Positions 1 through 10,661 of a stretch of DNA of 64,000 bases are shown one piece after another. Origin of the DNA: Tubulanus polymorphus (taxonomy: Eukaryota; Nemertea; Palaeonemertea; Tubulaniformes; Tubulanidae). The position numbers were made by a program, and so were the translations under genes. Positions within the stretch are counted from its first letter, which is position 1, and the number at the start of each line of letters is the position of its first letter. The notes beneath the pieces were generated by a model that had not been told where the DNA came from, made no database searches, and saw nothing but the letters and a program-made list of their open reading frames with translations. The stretch covers positions 5,246,501 to 5,310,500 of the forward strand of contig NC_134028.1 of assembly GCF_964204645.1 (NCBI RefSeq), written 5' to 3'.

Positions 1-3000
1 CATGCAATTGAAAAATCGTTACCTGACCGGTTTGGAGAAACTGGAATTCGCGGCGTCGCAAGTTTCCGTCATGCAACAAGAACTGCGCGATCTGCAGCCG
101 GAATTGATCAAAACGTCGGCCGAAACCGAGAAACTCATGGTCAAAATAGAACAAGACACGGTGGAAGTCGAGGCGAAAAAAGAAGTCGTCAGCGCAGACG
201 AAGCGGTAGCTAACGAAGCAGCCGCAGCTGCTCAGGCGATCAAGGATGAATGCGAGAGCGATCTAGCTGAAGCTATTCCTGCCCTGGAAGCTTCGATTTC
301 CGCTCTGAATACGTTGAAACCGTCAGATATTACTGTAGTTAAATCCATGAAGGTGTGTAAACTTCTTGATTACTTGAATGAATAAAACAGTCAGTCAGAG
401 GCATGCCTAGTGTGGTAGAGCTGGTGGCATGGCATAAAATAATCAAGAAATATTTAACTGGAAATTTGTATTTTCTTTCAGAATCCACCTAACATTATCA
501 AACTGGTTATGGAATCCGTATGCGTTATGTTAGGTCTGAAGGCAGAGCGTAAACCCGACCCAGGCGGCTCCGGTAAAATGATTGAAGATTTCTGGGGCCC
601 ATCTCAGAAACTTCTCGGCGATATGAAGTTTCTGGAACGCTTGAAATTGTACGATAAAGACAACATCTCGCCACCCGTTATCAAGAAAATTCGAGACAAA
701 TACATCCCTAATCCGGAGTTCGAGCCGTCTATCGTGGCTAAAGCTTCGACCGCGTGCGAGGGTTTAGTGAAATGGGTTCGCGCGATGGACGTTTACGATC
801 GCGTGGCTAAAGTTGTCGCTCCGAAGAAAGCAAAACTGGCAGAGGCAGAGGCTGATTTGTCCGTTCAAATGGAGAAACTGAACTTGAAAAGATCGCAATT
901 ACAAGAGGTAACCTAAAGTCGAGAAGATAGACGATATCCATGAAGATGAATATGAAAGAAATCCCACAATAATTCAGCCAAAGATATGAAGTTCTTGGGT
1001 AAAAGATTTATATATTTTCTAGCAAGTTTTTGGCTAAAGACTGTGAACTATGAGTAGCTGAATTATTGTGGGATTTCTCGTAGGTAACCTAAAGTTCAGA
1101 ACCCAGTTGTGAGTCAAATTAGACTCAATATTTAGATTAGAGTTAAAAAGTGTAAATCGGGCAGAAGAATTGAGAAGGATTCATCATATTCATTCAGGTT
1201 GTCGACAAGTTGCAAGCTCTAAACGACCAGTTCGAAGCGATGACTCAGAAGAAGAAAGAATTAGAAGACAACATCGAGATCTGTTCGCAGAAACTCGTAC
1301 GAGCGGAGAAACTGATCGGTGGACTCGGCGGCGAGAAGGATCGATGGACCGAGATGGCGAATATGCTCGGAGAACGATATTATAACATAACCGGTGATGT
1401 GTTGATTAGTTCCGGCGTTGTCGCGTATCTCGGCGCATTCACAGTAGATTTCAGACAGGTTTGTTCTCGAATTCAAGTGAATAAAATCCTTGGAAAATGA
1501 GAATATTTTGGTGGATGTTGACATCGTCTTCATATTCGATTTTTAGGAAATAGTCGGCGATTGGCATAAAATGTGTCAAGAGAAACAGATTCCGTGTTCG
1601 GCTCATTTCTCGTTGAACGGCACGTTAGGCGAACCGGTGAAGATTCGAGCCTGGCAGATCGCCGGGTTACCGGTTGATAACTTCAGCTGCGATAACGGTA
1701 TCATCGTAGATAACTCGCGAAGATGGCCTCTGATGATTGATCCGCAGGGTATGTAGTGAGCTTGTGCGCTAAAATTCTGGGGCTGCAGTTACTCAAAAGT
1801 TGGTTAGAATTAACCAGTGGATAGTTGACATAATGACAATTAAAAGTTACTATGGTATCTATCCCTTAGTTATCTTGCACCAACCTTTGAGCAAACAGGC
1901 CCCTGATGTAATGATGAGTAGGCCTATCTTGAAGCTGCTGTGTGGTGTTATTTGAATGCGATAGATTGCAACATTTTTAGATTGTATGCTGTTATCTTTT
2001 TCTATACATAGGTCAAGCTAATAAATGGGTGAAAAACATGGAAAAAGCGAATAAAATCAGCATAATCAAACTGTCCGATCCGAACTATACGAGAATACTG
2101 GAGAACTGTATTCAGTTCGGAACGCCGTGTTTATTGGAGAACATCGCCGAGGAACTCGATCCGTTGCTCGAACCGATTCTTCAGAAACAAACATTCAAAC
2201 AGCAAGGAGTTGAATATATCCGTCTGGGAGATAATGTTATTGAATACTCGCAGGATTTCAGATTTTACATTACCACCAGGCTCAGAAATCCACATTATCT
2301 ACCCGAAATCTCTGTGAAGGTAAGTTTTCGAAGACTGGGACTTCAACTTTTGCAGCACCTGATACCGAGTGAAGATTCAAATTTACGTTCGTTCATTTTT
2401 TCAGGTAACGCTGGTGAATTTCATGATTACGCCTCAAGGTTTAGAGGATCAGTTGCTCGGTCTCGTCGCCGCTAAAGAGAAACCCGAACTCGAAGAGAAG
2501 AAAAATCAACTGATTTTAGAATCAGCTGCGAACAAGAAACAACTGAAAGAAATCGAAGATAAAATTCTCGAAGTTTTGTCAAGCTCAGAGGTGAGCCTAG
2601 TTTCTTGCTCAATATAACAAACCCACTTTAGATGATATGATCATTGAATACATGCCCATATCGTGAAGGGGTTCAGGGGCTTCGATAGAACCTGACAGAA
2701 AATGATTTAGTTCCACTTATTTTTGATTTTGAAAATTATTCTGCTAAAAGATTACACTAAACACTGATACTACAATATACATTAGATGTGTTCGATTATT
2801 TAGACCTTCGATCAACTGGAATCGCTCAGAGCCCATATCTGAGCATAAGATTTTCAAGATCTTTCCAGGGGAGGGTCCCTATAAATTTCCAACAAAAATT
2901 ACAAATGAACCCACCTACATATTTCTCACTCTACGCGCCTGTAATATGAATTTCAATGTTCGACTTACTTTTTTCAGGGAAATATCCTTGAAGACGAGAG

Positions 3001-6000
3001 CGCGATCAAGATTCTTTCGTCGTCTAAAACATTGTCGGAAGAGATTTCCGTAAAACAAGAGATCGCTACGGCTACAGAGAAAGAAATCGATGAAACTCGA
3101 AGCGGTTATTTACCCGTAGCGAAACACTCGTCGATTCTGTTCTTCTGTATCTCGGATCTGGCTAATATCGAACCTATGTATCAATATTCATTAACCTGGT
3201 TTATCAACTTGTATCTGCAGGTATGTATTTCAAAACGAACCGACTTATCCCCCGTCTCTTTCACATTTTGAAATTATACGATTTTTACTCCTTTCTTTTC
3301 CAGTCAATTATAAACAGTACCCCGTCGTCAGATCTCGAGGAGAGAATTGAGAATTTGAACGAACATTTCACACTGAGTATCTACCGCAATGTCTGTCGTT
3401 CGTTGTTTGAGAAGGATAAACTACTGTTCTCGTTTATATTGTGCGTTGGTATCATGACCGGACAGTAAGTATTCTATTCCATCCGCTTATCTTCATTTTC
3501 TGATATTTCAAACTTAACCATATCGTGGACTGTTATTTTCTCGAACAGAGGTAAAATCGACGACACGGTTTGGCGATTCCTGCTCACCGGAGGTGTCGCG
3601 TTGGAAAATCCGTACCCGAATCCGGCCGCGGAATGGCTCACCGATAAATCCTGGTCGGAACTCGTGCGAGCTTCGAATCTACCAAATCTCAACGGTTTAA
3701 TGGAACGTAAGTGTAATAAAAATATTAAATCGGCATCCCTGAAACTTCAGTCCTGGGTCTCTGATAAGATAAGCTTATTTCTTCTTGATTTACAAAATAT
3801 TCCGTTAGGCAGCCCTGAAAATCGAAAATTCGTAATCATGTTTTACAGATGTTCGAGAAAATCCCGATCTCTGGAGAGAGATGTACGATTCGGCGACTCC
3901 TCAAGATTTCAAATATCCGGCACCGTTTAACGTACTGAGCGGAATGGATCGAATGGTCGTGCTCAGGTGTTTGCGTCCGGATAAAATCGAGCCCGCCGTT
4001 CAAACGTTCATCGTCGATAACCTCGGGCAGACGTTCATTGAACCGCCGACTTTCGACCTCGCTGGGTCGTTCGCCGATTCCAATTGTTGCGCTCCGTTGA
4101 TTTTCATTCTGTCACCGGGAGCCGATCCGATGAACGCGTTGTTGAAGTTCGGCGAAGATATGGGTTATACCGGCTCGAAAATTCAAACTATCTCGCTCGG
4201 ACAAGGACAGGTAACGATTTGTTTCAATATAACGGGTTAATTCGAGTCACGCAGAATTGTTAATGAAATGCTTGTGGGTTTGTAGGGTCCGATTGCTGCT
4301 AAGATGATCGACAATGCTTTGAAAGACGGAAGCTGGGTTGTTTTACAGAACTGTCATTTAGCGACGAGCTGGATGCCAAAGCTTGAAAAAATCTGCGAAG
4401 AGGTGAGATTTATTTTATGAGATGAAAGAAAAGAAAAAGCTTCTGATAGAAATTGCTACATTTTATTCTTTGTAATTTTAGGTCATTATCCCTGAAAGTA
4501 CGAACACTGATTTCCGATTGTGGTTGACTAGTTACCCATCAGATGAGTTCCCAGTTTCTATTCTACAAAATGGTAAGTATCGATAGCCGAACTAATTTTT
4601 CGCACAGTTGAGGGTTGTTTGTCAATTGCTATATTTTATAACTTCAGGTGTGAAAATGACAAATGAACCGCCAAAAGGTTTACGTTCAAATCTACTCCGT
4701 TCATATCTCAATGATCCGATATCAGATCCAGCATTCTTCAAAGGCTGTACTAGTGTAAGTATGAAAGATCTCATTGATCACCTAATTTTCCTATGGAGTA
4801 TGAATGATTGATCAAATACAAATGATTCTCTTTCAGTCTCATCGATGGCAGAAGATGTTGTTCGGTTTGTGTTTCTTCCACGCTCTCGTGCAGGAAAGGC
4901 GAAAGTTCGGACCGTTAGGCTGGAACATTCCTTACGAGTTCAATGAATCTGATTTACGTATCAGTATGAGACAAATGCAGGTACGAACAATGAAAGTTTG
5001 AATAGATTTTAATCTATGTGTTGATGAGCCTGTGGGCTCTGTGACTCTGTGATGTTAACTTTGGCATCTATATTGTTCATTTCATTGTTATCTTTACGTG
5101 AAAAAAAAATATTGTGTTTGTGATTCTGTGCATGGCTAGCTCCAAATGTTAAATTATATTTGTTTAAGCGTCTGAGTACTACCATTGCTGTATCTAGGAT
5201 TTAATTTTTTGTGAGATTTACATTAACTTATTTTCGCAATTGTGTATTGTAGATGTTTTTGAATGAATACGAAGAGCTTCCACTGGACGCGTTGATCTAT
5301 CTAACTGGTGAATGTAACTACGGAGGTCGTGTAACCGATGATAAAGATCGTCGTCTGCTCATCTCATTACTGTTGATATTCTATAATACGGATATCATCG
5401 ATAACGACGACTACAAGTTCTCGATGAGCGGCGTTTACTACGCCCCAAAACACGGCCCGTATCAGAATTATATCGATTACGTGCGCAGTTTACCGCTGAA
5501 TCCGAACCCGGAGGTGTACGGGTTACACGAGAACGCTGATATTACTAAAGACAACCAGGAAACACAACAGGTTAGTCTCAAACTGCCAGGACGGAGAATT
5601 ATTGAGAAAACAGGAGGGAATATCAAAGTTGGAGGGTTAATAGTTAAACGTAAAGGTTAAACTCTCAAGTTTTGGTGTACGGGATAAGTGCTATTGGTTT
5701 CTTCATGTCTTTAATGAGGACATTTCAGACTTAGGGGTCATTCATTTATTACGTACGCACCAAGGGAGGGGGAGGGGTCAGTGCAATTGCGTACTGTAAT
5801 GCTTAATGTATATGAAAAAATGGCCGATTTTGCGTACAGAGGGGGAGGGGGGGTTGAAAAATTCAAATTTTATGCGTACGTAATAAATGAATGATCCCTT
5901 AACCTTCTATAATTATGCTTATGTTACCAATTTCATATATGATTTCAGTTATTCGAGAATATTCTGTTGACTCTACCTCGACAAACGAGTAGTGGTGGTC

Positions 6001-7860
6001 GCTCTCCGGCTGACACTATACAAGATCTTGCTCAAGACATTCTTTCTAAACTACCGGCTAATTATAACATGGAAAAGGTTGGTTTAACATTTAATGCCCA
6101 AAAATGCTTCATCCAAGGAATTGGTCTATGTCTCCATCAATAAATCCTGCACATTCTAATTCTAATTCATTTCATGTTTGTTTTAGGTGATGGAAAAATA
6201 TCCAGTATTGTACAAAGAATCGATGAATACAGTTTTACGTCAGGAGTTGATTCGATACAACAGACTGGTGACAGTCGTACGAGCTTCGTTACAAAACTTA
6301 CTGAAAGCCATCAAAGGTTTAGTCGTTATGTCGGCCGAACTGGAGGACGTATTCGATTCGATGCTCATCGGTAAAGTGCCGGCGATGTGGGCCGCAAAAT
6401 CGTACCCATCGCTTAAACCGCTCGGTGGTTATGTATCCGATTTGATACTGAGGTAAAGATCGAAATAAAATTTCGAAACAAATTTTTTGAAATAGATGAA
6501 TAACTTTGATTTTTAAAGAAAAGATAACCATCAGCCTTGCCATTCATACATGTATTCAGTTTACAATTCGTCCTGTCATTTCAATCATTGGTCGTGTATC
6601 TCCTATTTTTAGATTGAAATTCTTCACTGACTGGATACAGAACGGAGCTCCGGTCACGTTTTGGTTGTCCGGATTCTACTTCACTCAGTCATTTTTGACC
6701 GGCGTGTCTCAGAATTACGCTCGTAAATATTCAATTCCGATCGATAAACTCGGATTCGAGTTCGAGGTGATGACGGCCGAAAAATCAATGCCGTCTATAC
6801 CAGAAGATGGAGCCTATATCTACGTAAGTCTTGAATCATAATGCGCTTTTCTGAATCTTTTCAAAAATGTTCAGTTTGTCATATTCGATGTTCGGTACTG
6901 TTTTTCAGGGGTTGTTCATAGAAGGAGCGAGATGGGATCGAGAGCTTCACGTTATCAACGAATCTCTGCCTAAGAGTTTGTTCGATACTATTCCTGTTGT
7001 ATCCTTTTGTTACATTTAACTTCAATCAGTGATCACGAAGACTGCACCAAACAGTTGTATATGATTGAGGTATCAATCATTTACATCATCATCATCATGC
7101 TGGTTCTGTCTCCTCAGTAGCTGGTGATCCTGAGGAGACAATCAATCCAACAGCTATTAGGCAGTTCGGTCTGGCATAATAATTAAATTCAACATACTAA
7201 ACAATCATAATAAATATATACATGATCAGGGGCTGGTTGCTCAAAGCTTGGTTAGATTTAACCATCCAATAACTACTATAGTGATAATGTAGTTTCAATT
7301 GTCACCATGGCAGTTATCCACTGGTCATCTATGACCAACTTGTTTTTGATCTTAAAATAGGGATTGTCCCTGTTATTTATTTGGTTGGTAAATTTCGACC
7401 AACTTTTAACAGGATGACCACTTACCTGCAAATCAGGGAATTCTTTTTTTTCTTTATAGAAGTCAGGGAATAAAAGGTGAATTATATAAAATGTCTTAGA
7501 ATCAGGGAAAAGTCAGGGAAATTTGTTGAGATATTTAGATTGCGTGTATGATCAATCAGTCGGCCACCCTGTTTAAGCAACGGACTCCTTATTCTAAAAT
7601 ATGTTTTTCCCGAGCTCCTTGTTTAAACTTTCCTTGACGATATTGCCTCGTAGATATGGCTAAAACCCGGCATCATCGAAGACTTCAAACCTCAACCGAT
7701 CTACAAATGTCCGATTTACAAGACGAGCGCGCGTAGAGGCACGCTATCGACGACCGGTCACTCGACTAACTTCGTCCTCTACATCGAAATACCGTCGAAT
7801 AAACCGCAGGAACACTGGGTGAACCGCGGCGTCGCCATCTTGTGTCAACTCGACGACTGA
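1..7860 (+). CDS. DNAH3: Axonemal dynein heavy chain, C-terminal 1445 residues (DNAH3/7/12 group, DNAH3-like), 5'-truncated by window
   Basis: Motor subunit of a single-headed inner-arm axonemal dynein, which drives ciliary and flagellar beating by ATP hydrolysis. Twenty exons join in frame with GT-AG introns: 1-352, 482-907, 1198-1458, 1547-1748, 2012-2319, 2405-2590, 2978-3220, 3304-3464, 3549-3706, 3849-4210, 4286-4402, 4482-4572, 4648-4754, 4837-4980, 5253-5570, 5949-6077, 6187-6452, 6613-6823, 6909-6998, 7654-7860. In visible residues: stalk coiled coil 1 at about 10-115; microtubule-binding tip at about 120-210 ([16 protein letters not shown]); coiled coil 2 to about 300; AAA5 with [16 protein letters not shown] near 403; AAA6 with WRFLLTGG near 720, [16 protein letters not shown] near 843 and VVLQNCHLA near 900; then the C-terminal domain, ending [11 protein letters not shown]...CQLDD and TGA. 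Most human chains have about 4000 residues, so roughly two thirds lies upstream. TDDKDRRLL and [16 protein letters not shown] look closest to DNAH3 from memory; DNAH7 or DNAH12 orthology is not excluded. No frameshift or stop was seen. Confidence 0.95.
958..1077. repeat. Inverted repeat in dynein intron 2 (20-bp perfect arms)
   Basis: Positions 958-977 and 1058-1077 are exact reverse complements (GAAATCCCACAATAATTCAG), separated by 80 bp. The block sits between two copies of the 14-bp sequence AGGTAACCTAAAGT (906-919 and 1082-1095); the first copy contains the splice donor of exon 2. It looks like a small MITE-like foldback, or a duplication together with a palindrome. No transposase is present. 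Confidence 0.7.
1779..1903. mobile_element. Palindromic MITE in dynein intron 4 (GGGGCTG/CAGGCCCC ends)
   Basis: A 125-bp segment begins GGGGCTGCAGTTACTCAAAA and ends with CTTTGAGCAAACAGGCCCC. The two halves are imperfect reverse complements over most of their length, including a GGTTGG/CCAACC core and a TGACAATT region. A related sequence lies in intron 19 (7229-7345), so it is a dispersed family. No clear target-site duplication was seen. Confidence 0.6.
5734..5898. mobile_element. Harbinger-like MITE in dynein intron 15, with TTA target duplication
   Basis: A 165-bp element has 26-bp terminal inverted repeats (5734-5759 and 5873-5898) with one mismatch; both arms contain TCATTCATTTATTACGTACG. 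It is flanked by TTA at 5731-5733 and 5899-5901. A 3-bp TWA target duplication is the hallmark of the PIF/Harbinger superfamily. The interior is G-rich and has no coding capacity, so this is a non-autonomous copy. Confidence 0.75.
7108..7139. repeat. Short hairpin in dynein intron 19
   Basis: GTCTCCTCAG (7108-7117) and CTGAGGAGAC (7130-7139) form a perfect 10-bp stem with a 12-nt loop. It is preceded by a short (ATC)n tract at 7086-7098. No function is evident. Confidence 0.4.
7229..7345. mobile_element. Second, degraded copy of the GGGGCTG MITE, in dynein intron 19
   Basis: The left end GGGGCTGGTTGCTCAAAGCT and the following GGTTAGATTTAACC match the element at 1779. The right half (GGCAGTTATCCACTGGTCAT... 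to ACCAACTT) is a diverged inverted counterpart without a clean terminus. It is followed at 7430-7530 by several AGTCAGGGAA motifs, which look like another dispersed-repeat fragment. Confidence 0.5.
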
Positions 7861-8911
7861 AAATACTCACGTTTACTTATATTTGTTATCTATGTTAAAA
7901 ACGTTATTTTTGTGTACAAATAATCTGTGATTTATTTTTTATCAATGAGAATTTTACGGCTATCGACAATTTAAGCAGTACTCGGTATATTTTCCGTCCT
8001 TCCGATTTACTATTTTCTGTAAAAAGCCATGAATCTATTATAGGAATTATTTCGTGTGTGTTTGTCTTTCAATTCAATATTATTAACATTCTTACATAAT
8101 GTCTTCCTGTAGAATTATTTTAGTGGAAAATTAGTGCCACTTCTAGTTACAGTATTTCCATGTTGTATTGCATGATGCCAATATCATCTCATATGTGCTT
8201 ATTTTTAAAGTTTTTGTTGCAAATCTCTCAAATCTCTTTTCGTTATCAGGCCAATACATATTTTCAGTTAGAATTTTACTTAATGGTGAATCATTGTGAA
8301 CCTATCCTTACCGGGTCTCATCCAGAATTGAATATGTTGTCTAACTCTCTGAATCCTGTCTTGATCTGTGATATGTATTTTCTAAGGTTAAATTCATCCG
8401 TCCAGTGGTACAGTACATTCTGCAGTATCATGTTCTTCGTTCAGGGTAGAAAAAAAAACTAACAAGCTAACTACGAGTTACTCAAGTTTATGAACAAACT
8501 GAATTCCTATTTGCCAAAATCTGTACAAATACATCATTATATCAATATTATTGTTAGTTTGTGGTATGTAGATAAGTGTAGGCCTTCTACGCCTCAATAT
8601 TTCTAACCCTAATTTAATTTTTGAGCAAAACCATTGTTGTTGTTGTTGTTTGTATAGATGATATATTTCTAAAACCCAAAAATGTCTAAAATGTTTACGT
8701 AAGTAGTTTGGATTGATTTAATAAATATGTATAGAATAGATACGATACAATATGTTGTTGTTTGTTTATTGTTTTTTTTTAAATGGAAATTCAATTTAAG
8801 GTCTTCGGTGGTCTGGAATGTAGTTATACGTGATTGATTGGCTACCGGTAGACAGGATTCGAACCTGGGCAAACCTATTCATCCATTCATTAATGTTTAC
8901 CACCCATTTTC
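7861..8911 (+). other. Dynein 3' untranslated region and downstream spacer
   Basis: AT-rich sequence after the dynein stop. No canonical AATAAA lies within the first 300 bases (AATAAT occurs at 7919-7924). The first clear AATAAA is at 8720-8725, so the 3' UTR may be about 860 nt. A 100-codon open stretch at 8160-8462 has composition typical of non-coding AT-rich DNA and was not called. Confidence 0.4.
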
Positions 8912-10490
8912 ATGTACGCATGGTGGCAGCACTATATGGTCCCCTAGTGGTACTTCTGTGAACTAATGTTATGCTGGAGCTATGTATTATTAGTTCACAA
9001 AAATTCCACTAGGGGACTGTAAGGTGCTGCCACCTAACTATAAGCACACACACCCACAAGCCGCATTACATTAGTTCAGAGAAATTCCACTAGGGTCCAT
9101 ATGGTTGGTCCCCTGGCTATAGCCCGCATTACATTAGTTCAGAGAAATTCCACTAGGGGACTGTAAGGTGCTGCCACCTAACTATAAGCACACACACCCA
9201 CAAGCCGCATTACATTAGTTCAGAGAAATTCCACTAGGGTACCATATGGTTGGCCCCCTGGCTATAGCCCGCATTACATGAGTTCAGAGAAATTCCACTA
9301 GGGGACCATACGGTTGGCTCCCAGGGTATAGCCCGCATTACATTAGTTCAGAGAAATTCCACTAGGGGACTGTGAGGTGCTGCCACCTAACTATAAGCAC
9401 ACACACCCACAAGCCGCATTACATTAGTTCAGAGAAATTCCACTAGGGTACCATACGGTTGGCTCCCAGGCTATAGCCTGCATTACATTAGTTCAGAGAA
9501 ATTCCACTATGGTACCATATGGTTAGCCCCCTGGATATAGCCCGCATTACATTAGTTTAGCGAAATTCCACTAGGGGACCATACGGTTGGCTCCCAGGCT
9601 ATAGCCTGCATTACATTAGTTCGGAGAAATTCCACTATGGTACCATATGGTTGGCCCCCTGGATATAGCCCGCATTACATTAGTTCGGAGAAATTCCACT
9701 ATGGTACCATACGGTTGGCCCCCTGGATATAGCCCGCATTACATTAGTTCGGAGAAATTCCACTATGGTACCATACGGTTGGCCCCCTGGATATAGCCCG
9801 CATTACATTAGTTCGGAGAAATTCCACTATGGTACCATACGGTTGGCCCCCTGGATATAGCCCGCATTACATTAGTTCGGAGAAATTCCACTATGGTACC
9901 ATACGGTTGGCCCCCTGGATATAGCCCGCATTACATTAGTTCGGAGAAATTCCACTATGGTACCATACGGTTGGCCCCCTGGATATAGCCCGCATTACAT
10001 TAGTTCGGAGAAATTCCACTATGGTACCATACGGTTGGCCCCCTGGATATAGCCCGCATTACATTAGTTCGGAGAAATTCCACTATGGTACCATACGGTT
10101 GGCCCCCTGGATATAGCCCGCATTACATTAGTTCGGAGAAATTCCACTAGGGTACCATACGGTTAGCTCCCAGGCTATAGCCCGCATTACATTAGTTCAG
10201 AGAAATTCCACTAGGGTACCATATGGTTGGCCCCCTGGATATAGCCCGCATTACTTTAGTTCAGCGAAATTCCGCTAGGGGACCATACGGTTGGCTTCCT
10301 GGCTATAGCCCGCATTACATTAGTTCAGCGAAATTCCGCTAGGGGACCATACGGTTGGCATCCTGGCTATAGCCCGCATTACTTTAGTTCAGCGAAATTC
10401 CGCTAGGGGACCATATGGTTGGCTTCCTGGCTATAGCCCGCATTACATTAGTTCAGAGAAATTCTGCTAGGGGACTGCATGCACCATTAG
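8912..10490. repeat. Minisatellite array, 64-bp core unit, about 23 units, headed by an inverted copy
   Basis: Units share CATTACATTAGTTC..GAGAAATTCCACTA and differ in the linker. One linker is short (GGTTGGCCCCCTGG-ATATAGCCCG) and gives a 64-bp unit. A longer one contains GTGCTGCCACC and CACACACACCCACAAG and occurs three times near the left end. The first unit (8922-8970) is inverted relative to the rest, so 8922-9034 forms a foldback: GGTGGCAGCAC at 8922-8932 pairs with GTGCTGCCACC at 9024-9034. Units from 9673 to 10120 are seven identical consecutive 64-mers. The last unit ends near 10478 with GGGGACTGCATGCACC, a diverged form of the terminal sequence. The array may have grown from one arm of a foldback MITE; that is inference. 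Confidence 0.9.
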
Positions 10491-10634
10491 AATTTCAAAA
10501 CATGCTGTCCTATCTATCAATCACCATGGGTTCAGTCTTCAAACATTCCTAGGCCAGATATCACCGAAGCCAATATACTGATATCAATAAATTCAATAAT
10601 ATTCCACGAAGACAATAGATTTCGTTGTTATATC

Positions 10635-10640
10635 TTTATT
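10635..10640 (-). terminator. PolyA signal of the SDR42E1-like gene
   Basis: AATAAA on the minus strand (TTTATT on +), about 22 nt downstream of the stop codon at 10662. This is the expected position for a very short 3' UTR. Confidence 0.7.
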
Positions 10641-10661
10641 TAATCATCATGAGATCATTTA

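Noticed and set aside
1170-1533. Overlapping open frames on both strands within dynein exon 3
   Set aside because: They are off-frame shadows of the real exon 1198-1458.
8809-8880. tRNA-like B box (GGTTCGAATCC on the minus strand)
   Set aside because: No A box, acceptor stem or cloverleaf could be built around it.
9060-10480. CRISPR-like array
   Set aside because: Units are contiguous tandem repeats without unique spacers, and the DNA is eukaryotic.
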